Origin: Xanthostigma xanthostigma | Taxonomy: Eukaryota; Arthropoda; Insecta; Raphidioptera; Raphidiidae | DNA: 64,000 nt | Reading direction: 5' to 3' | Assembly: GCA_963575645.1 (NCBI GenBank) | Contig: OY754469.1 | Location: forward strand, 13,720,001 to 13,784,000 | Part shown: one piece after another, positions 10,857-21,740 of the stretch | Layout: each line of letters opens with the position of its first letter | How positions within the stretch are numbered: the stretch's first letter is position 1 | Notes under the pieces: generated by a model | The model's input: only the letters and a program-made list of their open reading frames with translations | The model's database searches: none | What the model was told of the DNA's origin: nothing | Translations under genes and position numbers: made by a program

Positions 10857-11001
10857 ACATGTTTTCAATTGTGACTTCAGTTGAATTACTGAGGGAAGAC
10901 TTTGAATTTGCTGCCCCTGACTGAAATGTTTCACCGCTCTTCTACTCCTTGTGACCTGAACAGTCCTGAGCCTTCATTGAAACCGCCAGCTACAATACTT
11001 G
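10857..11001 (+). CDS. Candidate start exon (Ser/Pro-rich N-terminus)
   Basis: The acceptor is strong (T8, then AATTTCAG ending at 10856) and so is the donor (CTTG then GTAAGT, from 11002). Within the 145-nt exon an ATG at 10926 opens 25 codons to the donor, phase 1: MFHRSSTPCDLNSPEP, then SLKPPATIL. The composition is like the disordered N-terminus of a regulatory protein. An upstream ATG at 10859 gives a 22-codon frame that stops 2 nt before the 10926 ATG, so it would act as a short upstream ORF. No family is recognised. The phase does not join directly to the 52697 micro-exon, so other exons would be needed. Confidence 0.45.
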
Positions 11002-11490
11002 GTAAGTGGATATTGAATTAAAATTTTTAACACTGGTCGCAATGCGAAACCTTACCGATCAAATATTGTATTCACTAGCTCAATCGTGTCGTTTCGTCAG
11101 ATGAATTCAATTCACTCTATCGCGCGTGTAAATGTTTCACTTCAATAGTAATTTGCAAACGGATTTATTTTCGTTTATTTTTAGCGTGGAGTGTATATTA
11201 TACACGCGAGTCGATCTTTTTCACATTTCATTCGGGGAATCATAATTCATCATAAAACGTTGGCTGACTATAAAGATTGTATATTCAAATGTACAACAGA
11301 TTACAGAAATGTTGCCGTGTTGTAAAGTAGGTGTTTTGAGCAAGTGCTTAGAAACCTGTTCTCAAAATGTATGTTAAAATTGCAACGTGGAAAAGTGAGA
11401 TTTTTCATGTACCTACTTACTGAAATTGTGCGTAATTAGGCACATTACAATAATTATTTCAGCGCTTTGCTTCTCGACAAAAAAAATAAT
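11002..11490. other. Putative intronic AT-rich DNA
   Basis: It follows the donor at 11002. No repeat partner was recognised. Confidence 0.4.
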
Positions 11491-11496
11491 ATTTAA

Positions 11497-11990
11497 GAAC
11501 CCTGCAAAACCTTGTGGGATTTGGTTCTCGGTTAAATTGAACGAAAATGGATTTATTTTATAGTGTAAAAGTCACTAAGTGTCCGTGTCTAAAAACCAAT
11601 AGATGTTAACGAGTTTTTAGAGATAGGGATATCCATTGAATTCACAATCTTCAAAAATCCTAAGCTTCAGAAATATGTTTTCGAGTGCGCTGAATATTAT
11701 TTTATACAGGGTGACACCTTCTAACATTACCCAGTTTTCGACTATTTTTTTATTTCTACAAAAAAGCACAAAAGTTGAACATGGAACATGTTTGTGAATT
11801 CAATGGATATCCTTATATCTAAAATCTCACTAAACATATCTGTAGCTAAAAATCTATTGGTTTTTAGGCTATGCGCCCATGGGCACTTTTTCTTAGTGAT
11901 CTTTAAACTATAAAATAAAACTATTTTCGATCAATTTAACCGAGAACCAAATCCCATAAGGTTTGTGCGGGGTCCTTAAGAGCATGGTCA
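11497..11990. mobile_element. Foldback element of about 490 bp
   Basis: The left arm, with GTGGGATTTGGTTCTCGG, ATAGTGTAAAAGTCACTAAG and ATATCCATTGAATTCACAA, is repeated in inverse in the right arm. The arms are about 170-190 bp and diverged by scattered changes and small indels. The loop contains ATACAGGGTGACACC. No ORF is present. It is a snapback element of unknown superfamily. Confidence 0.75.
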
Positions 11991-12530
11991 CACTAGTGAT
12001 GTAAACGTGTATTTTATTAACAAAAATAGCTATATTAATGAAGGAAGGTGTCGATGCGTTTATGATATAGTCACAAATTTAAATTTACAACTATATTCTA
12101 TGTCAATCTAGTTTTTAAGCAAACAGTTTAGGATTTAAAACGCTCAGAGCTCCGATTCATCGACTAATGTTATAATAGGTAATAACCGCCGTTTCATCAA
12201 TCGCCGACGTTGACTTTAAATCTTAAATTGACTGAATGCAAAATAGTTAAAAACAAATGACCAATTTAATTACTTAATTCGCCAATTAGCTGCGCGGAGC
12301 ACATGTATGCTGGGTTCCACAAAGGATTGTCAAAAAATTTCATTTGACAAGGAATTTAGGTTGTGATCATATAATTACAGTTGCCATGGATCAGGAGCAG
12401 TCTAATGTCGTATTCAAACCATCTAGTACATTAGATTGTACTCACACAAAAACAGTTGATTGTTCTACATAGAAAAAGATCGTTTTTCAAGCTGAGTTTT
12501 GATCAAAATGCTTAGAAAAACGTTGTTTCG
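11991..12530. other. Non-coding interval
   Basis: No structure recognised. Confidence 0.4.
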
Positions 12531-12537
12531 AAGTGGG

Positions 12538-12720
12538 AACTGTACAAAACAAGAAAAAAAAAACGATGCTAAAGACATGTATACACAGTTTACGAAAAAT
12601 ATTGTTTCGATCGATCAATTAGTTATTTTTCGAGCGGAATCAATTTGAAACTCTACTATTCTTTTTATATAGAAATAGGTAGGTATGTATGTTCACAATC
12701 TAAGGTCATTGTCAAATAAT
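12538..12720 (+). repeat. Dispersed repeat Z, copy 1
   Basis: It aligns in direct orientation with 35432-35605. Shared words are ATACACAGTTTA, ATCGATCAATTA, TTTTTCGAG and GTTCACAATCTAAG. It is non-coding. Confidence 0.6.
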
Positions 12721-13451
12721 ATTTTTTTGATAATCCTTTAACTCAAACGGAAATGGTCAATTGACTTAATTAATTTTTTTTTTTATGTAAACAAAAATTA
12801 AAAATAAATTATCTCTAAAACAGTGTAGTGCCGAGCATCGATCCTTAATGTGATTCGAGTGAAACGTTTTCATAATCAGTCAACAATACCATGCAATAGC
12901 CCCCGTGTGCTGGACTGGTAACAATATAAACAAAAAAAAAAGCAACCCAGCAGCAGATTTTTTAAATATTACCGACTATTCAAAAATTCTAACTAACAAA
13001 TTCTTTTATTAATCATGAACAACAACCGCACAGAGAGATCGTAAAAGATTAGGAATTATTCAGTTCAATATACTACTGCTATGAATAATAATAGCATGTC
13101 TAGATAAACAATCTTCTCAACAACCCTATTTGACGTGCTCATGTAGCGTACTCTTTATAATTCATAATATTGATAAACTGTCCGCTGATTATTGTAAATG
13201 GATCTATTGTTACCGCATTTCATTTATTCAAAATGATAACAAAAAGTGTGTTTTTTAGTTTTTTTAAACTCCAATTTTATTTGCAAAAAATCCCGCCCGT
13301 TGCCGCGTTCTTCATCAGGGATGGATCTCCATAAGGACTAATAGGGCGTAAGCCCAGGACCCCCAAGTGTCAAGGGCTCTGTAAAATTGAATTACTATAA
13401 TATATTTTTAATACTTTTGCATTAACAATGAGCTCTTATCGTATAGTATAA
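12721..13451. other. Non-coding interval
   Basis: A GC-richer patch near 13315-13380 (CATCAGGGATGGATC...) looks like one terminus of a decayed DNA transposon. No second end was found. Confidence 0.35.
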
Positions 13452-13595
13452 AAATTTATACCCTAGCAGTAAGACAGAATAGATTTACACCTGCAATAAA
13501 CATAATTAAGCTTGTGAATTGAAATATCGCTATTTATTCGAAGGATAATAACAAATGAACCGAATAACTACTTAAGTTCGGTGAATAGGTATAGC
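13452..13595 (-). repeat. Interspersed repeat D, copy 2
   Basis: Reverse complement of 7030-7172, sharing GTAAGACAGAATAGATT and TTCGGTGAATAG. Confidence 0.6.
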
Positions 13596-14745
13596 CATTA
13601 ATCTAACAAAAAATGGGACCCCATTGACTTCAATAAGCCCTAGGCCTCGAAAACGACGGTCTCGAACTGCGCACTGTATACCTGGCTCCTAATCTTTATT
13701 ACACGAACTGCGCACTGTACAAAAGACAACAAAAACTCACAGTACACGAACTTCGCACCAGGAAATTATAATAATAATTATGTATGATCAAAGGAAAGAA
13801 AAATAAAAGTTAACAGTTATGCAAGTTTCAAAAGCACAACGCCGAAAGACTCGCCATTTTTAAAACCTTGAAAATGAAAACTTTACACCTTTCAAAACCA
13901 AAACTTCGTTTCCTCTTTCACTATACTCAAAAACGGGATTCATAATGAATATCAGACGCTAGAGTAACTTTAGCAAGATATCACTACAAGCACCTCCATA
14001 AAACAAATCTGGAGAACAATTGAAAAATGAACATTTCCATCAAAAGCAAATGCACATCTACCTCAATGCGAAGATTAATCAATTAAGAAAAGGGATTAAT
14101 AATTATTTTTGTAAATACCAGCAATTGGACTAGTGCGAAATTCATGTTGAGTATTACAGGTAATAAAACGAACCCTCATTAAAAAATTAAGAAAGTGCGC
14201 AGTTCATCTAAAAATCTATTCTATTTTTTTACAGTAGATTATTTGATTAAATATGTTATTTGCTTAAAAATGATAAAAAATACCACCTATTATTTAAGTT
14301 ATACCTGTATAAAAACATGCAAAAGGAATAGTACATAATATTATGTCATTTGAACTTAGAATCCGATATGTCATTCGTAATGTCTGTAGAAAATATTCCG
14401 AAAAAAATTAGGTACATACGTAGTTTTGTCTTTTGACCACAAATAACTACGGCTTAGCGATATCATAAATGTGACTACTCGTATGGCAATACGCATTATG
14501 TAGTTAAAATTATCCAATCGTAAACACGACATTTATATTTATGGTCGTGTGTTTAACTGAACGTCGTCCTAAACTGATATCAATCTTATTATTAATTATT
14601 CGACTAATGCAGCAAACCGAGATTAAAGATAATAAAAAACAAACATATTAAATACGCTGCACTGAAAAAAAATATCTGCATGTTTATCTATTCTTCAAAA
14701 CTGTTGTCAACGTTTTGAAAGCAAAACGCAAGTTTTAACTTATTA
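13596..14745. other. Non-coding interval
   Basis: The phrase GAACTGCGCACTGTA occurs at about 13664 and again near 13705, with a third related CGAACTTCGCACCA at about 13748. This is a short diverged tandem motif. Nothing else is recognised. Confidence 0.4.
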
Positions 14746-14769
14746 TCTATACTAATAAAAACAAATATA

Positions 14770-14995
14770 ATATAATACGCGCCACAAATCTAAAAAGCTC
14801 GGAAGCTAGATGCGAATGCGGGCTTACGCTTGTACAGTTTGTTGAAAAACTACAAACTCGCAACTCAACAACACTAAAATAACAATAACAACTTGACAAT
14901 AGCGTACTCGACTGTACTTTAAAGCAGGAAAGCGACAAGTAACAAAGGCAACGAGCGATCACGACTAATCACCGACGAGCGCACGTTCCGTGCAG
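14770..14995 (+). promoter_or_regulatory. Possible promoter with non-coding first exon
   Basis: A CpG-containing block interrupts AT-rich DNA and ends with the donor-like GTGCAG then GTAGCT (exon end 14995). Words such as GCGATCACGACTAATC and CGACGAGCGCACG resemble insect promoter-proximal sequence. No ORF continues to the donor, so it would be a 5-prime UTR exon. The minus-strand frame across it (14747-14962) is Ser/Cys-rich and not gene-like. This is inference from composition and one splice-like site. Confidence 0.25.
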
Positions 14996-15327
14996 GTAGC
15001 TGGGAAGTCTCAATGGTTCTAAAATGTGCCTTTGCGACGCTGTTTATGAATAACTTCCGAACCTTTTTGATCCGTGGCGCGTATTATACTGAATGTGAAA
15101 TTAATGGACAAGTGCGAGTAGAAACCGCACCATAAGGGTTTCTATAACAATTTACTTTGATGTTGTTGTCCGTTGATAAATAGAATTAGAAATAATTAAT
15201 GATTTTCGGATTCTTTTCTTTACTTCGTGCAAAATTTCAAGATCAACGAGAATGACCCTATAGCTTTAGATTCACGGTTGAGTGTCATAAAATCATACGT
15301 GGTTTTTTATTTATTTATTTAGAAGTA

Positions 15328-15821
15328 CAGTGTAACCTCTTTATAACGAATTTCAAGGGACCAAGCATTTTCTTCGTTATAAAGAGTTTTCGTTATATGG
15401 AGGAAAGAAAGAAAAATAACCAAATTTCACCTAATTAATTTATTCCAAACACATATAATCTGTTAACTTTGCCTGACGTTTTTTGCTATGCCAATATTTG
15501 TTTAGTATTTTATTAAGTATCTTATGCATGGCTTAAGATGTGGTGGAATCATTTTCATTAAACAATAGGAATTTTTCGATAAGTTTGGCGGCGTCGAGTA
15601 CTTGTTGAATAGTTTGATGATTCAGAATCGTCCTCTTTACGTCTGTAAATATTTGCTGACGCCTAAATATGAGCATATTTCTTCGTAATAGAGAATGGCT
15701 GTTGCGCTATAAAGAGGGTATTAATGTATGGGTTTTAAGGTAAACCAACCAAACTGTAAAGATTTCTACGTTATAGGGAGTTTTTCGTTATAACGAAGGA
15801 CGTTATAAAGAGGTTACACTG
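15328..15821. mobile_element. pogo/Tigger-type element with transposase remnant
   Basis: The terminal inverted repeats start CAGTGTAACCTCTTTATAAC on both sides and are flanked by TA (15326-15327 and 15822-15823). On the minus strand an open stretch ending near 15535 reads QQIFTDVKRTILNHQ, then TIQQVLDAAKLIEKFLLFN, before a stop. This fits the acidic/helical C-terminal tail of pogo-family DDE transposases. The catalytic domain is absent, so this is a 494-bp internal-deletion derivative that relied on a partner for movement. Confidence 0.8.
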
Positions 15822-15823
15822 TA

Positions 15824-16676
15824 TTTGGTATCAATTTCAACTTGATACCTCTATAGCCGTTCCTAAAGAAAAGGGTCTTGATAGACAGACAGACGATCAA
15901 CAACAAAGTGGTCCTATAAAATTTCCGTTTTTTCAATCGTTTCCGAAAGAAAGGGTCTTAACGGTCAGACAAACAAACAACAAAACGAAATCCTTTAAGA
16001 GTAGTAGTGTTTTTTTTTTTCGATTTAAGTTACGAAATTCTAAAAAGACTCTGCTACTTCAAAACTCGAAAACTGCACTCTTAGAAACCTGAGCTCGTAC
16101 CAATTTGGTTTGTGTTGGAAGGCTGACAGATTCTCAAATACACACATAGACGCTAATGAACTCAGCTGTTGAGCGTCTATATAATTTACAATCTAACCAT
16201 CCAAAACTGCAGATTTAAAAAATTCTTTCACTGTATCAGCCTGACTAATGTTAAAAACAACTTGTCGGGAGACGGGAATACAGTTACTATACAACTATTT
16301 TAATTTGTTAAAATATAATTAAAAAATCGTAGCTTGTATATTTTAATTAAAATAATAGCATGCCTTCCCAGTTTCAATTTAAAAAAAAATAATAAAAACT
16401 CGGATAAGTATAAAGAGAAAGTTTTGTTTTGTTAAGTTTAAACTTAAATATCAGTTTTTGATGGCAAATACAAAAATGTTTTAATGAAGCGTTGGTACAT
16501 TGATTAAAATGTTTAGTGCATCTTAGACATAGTTTTGGATGCAGCAAACATGATAGATATTATTGAAAGCCATTGAAGTGAACTGAACTGTTAAATTGTG
16601 TATTGTAACGTTATGTGATGGACGATGTTATACAGACTGTTTTTAAAAATAACTCCACCTAAGTGAAAGAAGCAGG
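15824..16676. other. Non-coding interval
   Basis: It contains a hairpin at about 16147-16181 (ATAGACGCT...AGCGTCTAT), related in sequence to the one at 31676-31710, and AT-rich palindromic runs near 16300-16360. Confidence 0.4.
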
Positions 16677-16684
16677 ATGACAAC

Positions 16685-17235
16685 CAGCGTTGCCAGACGT
16701 CCCGATTTTGGCGGGACGTCCCGATTTTTAAATCAAAATTAAATGTCCCGCGCGGGACAGGCTCAGTCCCGCTTTTCGGGGATAACTTTAAAAGAAGTTA
16801 AATCTTCACAGACATATCATGAATAAGTAATTCTTATAAATAATTATTCTCTTATTGTAAGTTGCAATTTGTAACACTCACTCCACAGACTATTGTTTGA
16901 AACGCCATATTTTTCTAATGAATAAAACTTTTTTGATTTTGATTTGTTTTTTTTTTTTTATTCTGAAGACGAATAAGACTCAACTATTTCACGATAGGGT
17001 AAATCTGATTTAAAATATTATATTCTTATTAAAATATATTTTCTATGGCTATTTTTGCTATCTATTGTCACGTAAACGTAATTTTAATTCAAATAAAAAG
17101 ATAAATAGGTACCTATTTGAAAACTTCTGATTATATACGTTTTTTTACTGTCCCGCTTTCGACGAAAGAATCCCGCTGTTTTCACTCAAAGAGTTCCAAA
17201 ATCCCGACTTGGCAAAAAAAAAACTGGCAACGCTG
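16685..17235. mobile_element. hAT-type MITE, 551 bp
   Basis: Perfect 12-bp inverted ends CAGCGTTGCCAG/CTGGCAACGCTG lie between near-identical 8-bp duplications ATGACAAC (16677-16684) and ATTACAAC (17236-17243). The subterminal sequence is rich in TCCCG words (GACGTCCCGATTTTGGCGGG on the left, CTGTCCCGC on the right), a common transposase-binding layout. The interior is AT-rich and non-coding. A second fragment starting AGCGTTGCTAGATGTCACG lies at about 17326. Confidence 0.85.
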
Positions 17236-18715
17236 ATTACAACCATCTTTATAATAACAAGAATATAAATTAATTATTAGTGCATTGTAAATGACACGTT
17301 ATTGGTATCGGCTTGGACTAGCGCAGCGTTGCTAGATGTCACGATTTTCGTGCATAATAATAATATAAACTTTACAAATAGTAGAAAAATCTCGATGTTG
17401 TCGTAAAAAGACGCTTTTAGGGCGCTTACATGGCTTACGCTAACTAAACCATAATAGATACATCAAATTAATGTGCAACGGAACTGTAGGTTTTAAAAAG
17501 TCCACAATATCGTATGTCTGCCTTCTAAGGATGACTCACAATAAGCATTTTTATCTTCCAAAAATTTGATTAAAAAAATGAATTATTTGCAAAGTTGCAA
17601 CATTTAATTTGGATCAAAATTTACCTTTACTCCATATCATTTAAATGAATAGAACATATCACCGATTTAAAAATTACTTGCAACTTTATGGATAGCGGCT
17701 AAGTTTGGCTTCGCCTAAATTTGTAGAATGCCACCGTTTTTTCATCAACTTACGTTGCAAAATTGGTTTCCACGAAAAGCGCTTTTATTATAACGCGATA
17801 ATATATAGCCTATGTTCATCCTGGTATACGAAATACGCCTGTTCTCACTAAAAAACTAGCCTACCAAACTCATAATATTTTTCCGATTTTTCGTGTAGAC
17901 TTATTCATGGTTTGCCGAAGAATTTATCTACCTTAACGATCTATCATTCGAATATGTTTAATAGTTCCATCACGAAAATAAATCAAACAAGCACGAGGAC
18001 GAAAGCAATGTATGACACGAATGACAATCGTATGTCATAATTTTGAACATAATATATAATGGCCTTTATAAGCACTTTTTAATTTCTACGTAGAGAACCC
18101 CCATATTACTTCTTGCCCCGGGCCCTCCGAGGTTCTAGTTACGGCCCTGTAGACAATCCGCAAATCCGGGAGGAGCCGGACCGAGCCGCTAGTTGGAAAT
18201 AAAAAAAAAAACAGTTCGTATATTCTGAACGTATTTCAGAACAAATTTTAGTTCGATGTGTGTTATACGTTTGTGCAGTGAAAACTCAATCAATTACATC
18301 TTAAATCAAACGGAACGGAATCTCAAACACGATCCGTCACCCCTAAAATATTGTGTTACTTTGATTTATTATTACATCGACAAACAGTTGAAAAACAACA
18401 AATAGAAATTTTTAATATAGGGCTTTTGTATAAAATTTAATTTAAGTTTTATTTTCAAAGACAAAAAACTATCAATATTTTTATTACAAACTTTAGTTTC
18501 CAATATGAAATATTTTTATTTTTATTTCGTCAGTTATTATTTTCTCTTCTACGAAATATTGCATCATCTTTATTCTCATCAATATCATAAATATAAATGT
18601 CGTGTAACGTTTATTACAATTTAAAGAAATAAAATTTTAATTATAATTTATCAGATTCTCTCAGATTCTGGAAATGTGGATATATTTAACTATTACTCAT
18701 AAAAAAATTATGAGC
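17236..18715. other. Mostly unassigned DNA with repeat fragments
   Basis: About 17326-17352 is a remnant of the preceding hAT family. 17695-17790 is repeat I (GTAGAATGCCACCGTTTTTT), seen again at 26215-26310. 18085-18160 (CCCGGGCCCTCCGAGG, TACGGCCCTG) resembles a single transposon end. The remainder is AT-rich with no recognised content. Confidence 0.5.
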
Positions 18716-18719
18716 CGTC

Positions 18720-18830
18720 GCGGGACGCCTGGCAGATGTGAAACGTAAATTTAAGCGAAATTCTAGTAACGAAATTTCGTACTGTAATGTAACTTACCCC
18801 TGTAACTAAATTTCAGTAATTATTATTTAC
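18720..18830 (-). repeat. Repeat E fragment, inverted
   Basis: It reads, in reverse, the 3-prime end of repeat E: CCTGGCAGATGTGAAAC, TAAATTTAAGCGAAATTC and TAACTAAATTTC. Confidence 0.65.
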
Positions 18831-18872
18831 CCACGCTATAAAGACAGGTAGGTACATGCCAGCAACTAACTC

Positions 18873-19009
18873 AATAAATAAAATTATCGACCAATTTTTC
18901 AGACAAATATATATTAATATATATATTTGTCTGAATTTTTCATATTTGTCTGAAAAATTAGTCAATAATTTTATTTATTGAAGAGTTCTAATAAGACGTT
19001 AATCAAGGA
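18873..19009 (+). mobile_element. Foldback element B, copy 2
   Basis: The arms AATAAATAAAATTATCGACC and its inverse close at 18979 around a short AT-rich loop with two nested TTTGTCTGAA words. The conserved tail TTGAAGAGTTCTAAT follows. Confidence 0.75.
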
Positions 19010-19417
19010 TTTGAAGCAACCAAGTGTATAGTATACGCGCGCGCGCACACACAAGGGAGTCGAGAGCGGTAGCTTAGAGGGGGCTTGACAAGACGAGAGA
19101 ATATTTTGTTTACCCCTGTATCTCTGTAACGGTTGAGAATAGGGCCCATGTTTATATGGGCTTTTATGTTTATTTTGGGTCCTCGAATACGTACCTAAAA
19201 TATTGACATTTTCTCCTGAATCACCCTGTATATTTGTATTTTTTTTTGTACAATTTCGACTTAAAAATAACATTTGTTTACACGCGTTGATAAAAATTTA
19301 GCGTGTAAAGCGATCTTTTCCTATTTGTAATGACTCTTTATCGAATCACTTTTACTAGCTGGAGGCAGGAGGCGGACATTTTAAATGATGTGACACTTCT
19401 GAAAATAAGTCTGCTAC

Positions 19418-20443
19418 TAGTGACGTGTCGCTCCTGAGCGAATCGTTCATAATGAACGACTCTCTTCTCGGAGAGGAGCGAGTCGCTCTTTTTTTGTGAA
19501 TGACTCACTCCGAGCGCCATTGCTCTGTGCTGAGCTATTTTGTACTGTTGCATTCGCACATTTACAGAGCGCACACAGCACAAACCTCAGAGACACTAGT
19601 GAACTTTGCACGTACGGAGTTATCTTTGCTGAGTCATTTAATGTTGAATGACACTAGCTGAAGCAACATCAATAATCAATTACATGTGATAACTTTACCC
19701 TTTGGCACAGTTTGAGGGTGAAAATTTAAAGAGTGATTTATTTTTTCAAACCCCGTTTTTAATATGGCATCCATACTTTTCACTTTTATCATTAACTTTA
19801 ATTTTAATTCACGTTTTACTTGTTGTCCCATTTGACATAATGTATAGAAATGGCAGTGGGTTCGCCGATCAATAACGCTAGATGTCTCCACTTGGATGTT
19901 GCACATAGCGAATAAGATCATCAGCGAAAAGCATAAAACATAACACCTCATTTTTTGAAAAGAGCCCTTTGTATTTATATTGGCTATAAAATATATTACA
20001 AACTGCCTGAACAATTGATTTGTGCAGCAGGCGTCGATGAATTTAAAAAAAATATTTAGTTGAACTTTGTCCTTACAGTATGGCAGATTTATTTTAATGT
20101 ATTTTGTATATTGACGATTTGTACCTCATTAGAGCCATGCAAATATACCATTTAAAATTGTTAAGCTGTTATTATACTTTATAGTTTATCCGAAATGCGA
20201 ATAATATAAGATCAGAATCATATTAAAATGAGCTCAGAGCTGAGTGTGTGTATTGTGCTGTGCAATGCTATATGACTCCTGAGCATGCATGATGACAGTT
20301 CACACCTCTGCAGCCTGCACTCTTGTGTAGTGCGTATACTGTCTAGTGTCGCTCCTTTGAACAACTCGCTCTGAGCGACTCTTTTCAGTGAGCGGAGCGC
20401 AGGGAGCCAGCTCCCAATAAAGAGTCATAAGGACACATCACTG
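19418..20443. mobile_element. hAT element carrying an ORF
   Basis: The ends are TAGTGACGTGTC and, in inverse, CAGTGATGTGTC, flanked by perfect 8-bp target duplications TCTGCTAC (19410-19417 and 20444-20451). The subterminal regions contain many short GAGCGACTC/GAGTCGCTC words. The 1026-bp element has no transposase. Its middle (about 19660-20160) holds a 91-codon minus-strand frame with a signal peptide. A second copy of the same ends at 37809-39391 has a LINE fragment where this middle would be. Confidence 0.85.
19676..19951 (-). CDS. Small ORF with signal peptide inside a hAT element
   Basis: The frame starts at an ATG at 19951 and ends at TGA-independent stop TAA/TAG-type codon at 19676, giving 91 codons. 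Residues 1-17 (MRCYVLCFSLMILFAMC) form a classic short n-region plus hydrophobic core, followed by a plausible cleavage zone (NIQVETSS). The predicted mature part of about 66 residues is basic (KRELKLKLMIKVKS) with a few cysteines. The frame can be extended upstream to 20014, but the extra residues look non-coding. An AT-rich TATA-like stretch lies just upstream. I recognise no family. It could be a captured host exon, a real element gene or a chance frame. The signal-peptide look and position are what is seen; secretion is inference. Confidence 0.3.
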   Translation of the reverse strand: MRCYVLCFSLMILFAMCNIQVETSSVIDRRTHCHFYTLCQMGQQVKRELKLKLMIKVKSMDAILKTGFEKINHSLNFHPQTVPKGKVITCN

Positions 20444-20451
20444 TCTGCTAC

Positions 20452-20853
20452 ATTCTGACATCGTTCATACATAATTAGGAGTGACTAATTCACGGTGGGG
20501 CGATATAAAGGAGTGTGTGTATAATATTTTTAGTTGTGTACAAATGCATTGTCTCCCTGCACATTAACATTTGTGCGCACCTTTTGTTTGCATTTACTTA
20601 ACTGCTATTTTAACGGAAGAAAACATAAATTAACGGTCAGCTTACAGCTCTAACAAACCCATGCATGGGTTTGTAGATAATGTTTCACCCAGGATTTATA
20701 TAGGTAAGCACATTAACCTGGCGGAGGCAGAATTAATTGAAAATGAACAATCATGTAAATAAGAATACGTCTAATAAGCATGTAAAAATACGACAATTTA
20801 GTCACGTCTTAACTGCAAGTCATTTATTGGATGTACCTTTTATCAGCACACAA
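20452..20853. other. Non-coding interval
   Basis: No structure beyond a short hairpin at about 20657-20672 (AACCCATGCATGGGTT). Confidence 0.4.
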
Positions 20854-21740
20854 CTAAAATAGTTGGCAAAACCAAAAGTGCACATCCCGCAAGTTTTCCA
20901 CTGTATGATAAAAAAAAAATAACAATTAAAAAATATTTTTAATAAATTTAAAAAGATTTAAAAATTTAAAGAAATAAATAATTAAAAATTGAAAAAATAT
21001 TTTTTTTAAAGTTTGAAAAAATATTTTTTTTTAAGTTTGCAAAAATAAAAAAAATTAAGAACTATACATAATATAATATATAATTAATATCAAGTGGAAT
21101 AAAATAAAACAAAATAAAAAGAAAAAAAAAGAAAAAAATTAATGATTTCGTAAGGAATCGAACCCAGGACCTTGGCCTTGGGGATCCAACGGCATAACCA
21201 TTACGCCACGGCGGCCTAATACGTGTAGTGGTGTTATCACGGTATAGAAGTGTAGCACTTGTTTTATGAATTACACTATATTTACACAGCAATTATTATA
21301 TTGTTTTTAAACTATTAGCTGTCAAAAATAATAAAAAATAAAACTGTTTATAAAAATTAAACTACCTACTGAACACATTTTAGTGAATTTAAATAGGGTT
21401 CTGGTCTGATAGTAAACAAAGTGAATAAAATATAACCCAAGGCAATCCGACCAAAATTGCCATCTGTAGAGTCGTGACGTACGTACGTACGTACATACGT
21501 ACAGACCAACCGACAACTGCTGTTTGTGATTTTCAATTACAATTTTAATAGTATTTATGAACTCGAATTGATTTAAAAATGGTTATGTTTTATAGATTAG
21601 AATCTCCTCTTTTCAAAAAGCTTCAATTTGAATGGATTTCGTGTGAAATTAACTTAGATATAACTTCTTATATGAACGAAAGTCAGGTCTGACGCAGAAA
21701 GCGATAATAAAGCACATACCGCTAGTTTAGCGGTATGTGC
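20854..21740 (-). mobile_element. Repeat K, copy 1, with tRNA-like module
   Basis: It shares both boundaries with 55054-55848. One end is CTAAAATAGTTGGCAAAACC. The other is a 13-bp-arm hairpin GCACATACCGCTA/TAGCGGTATGTGC (21712-21740). In between lie an A-rich tract, an antisense tRNA-like module (21150-21216), an ACGTAC microsatellite (about 21478-21502) and a block with TCTCCTCTTTTCAAAAAGC. No protein is encoded. The terminal hairpin resembles Helitron architecture, but the ends are not the canonical TC/CTRR, so the class is unassigned. Confidence 0.75.
21150..21216 (-). tRNA. tRNA-like sequence in repeat K1 (degenerate)
   Basis: On the minus strand it reads GGCCGCCGTGGCGTAATGG (A box TGGCGTAATGG) and then GGGTTCGATTCC (B box) at normal tRNA spacing, followed by a T-rich tract that could terminate Pol III. 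The D arm pairs (GGCG/TGCC). The anticodon, T and acceptor stems do not close cleanly, so amino-acid identity cannot be assigned. It is probably a tRNA pseudogene or tRNA-derived promoter. Confidence 0.5.

Noticed and set aside
13315-13640. Possible DNA transposon between CATCAGGGATGG and GCCCTAGGCCTCG
   Set aside because: The two GC-rich patches are not convincing inverted repeats and no target duplication was found.
19045-19225. Possible ACAGGGTGATTCAGG-type element end (minus strand)
   Set aside because: Only one end is seen and no other copy is in the window, so boundaries cannot be supported.
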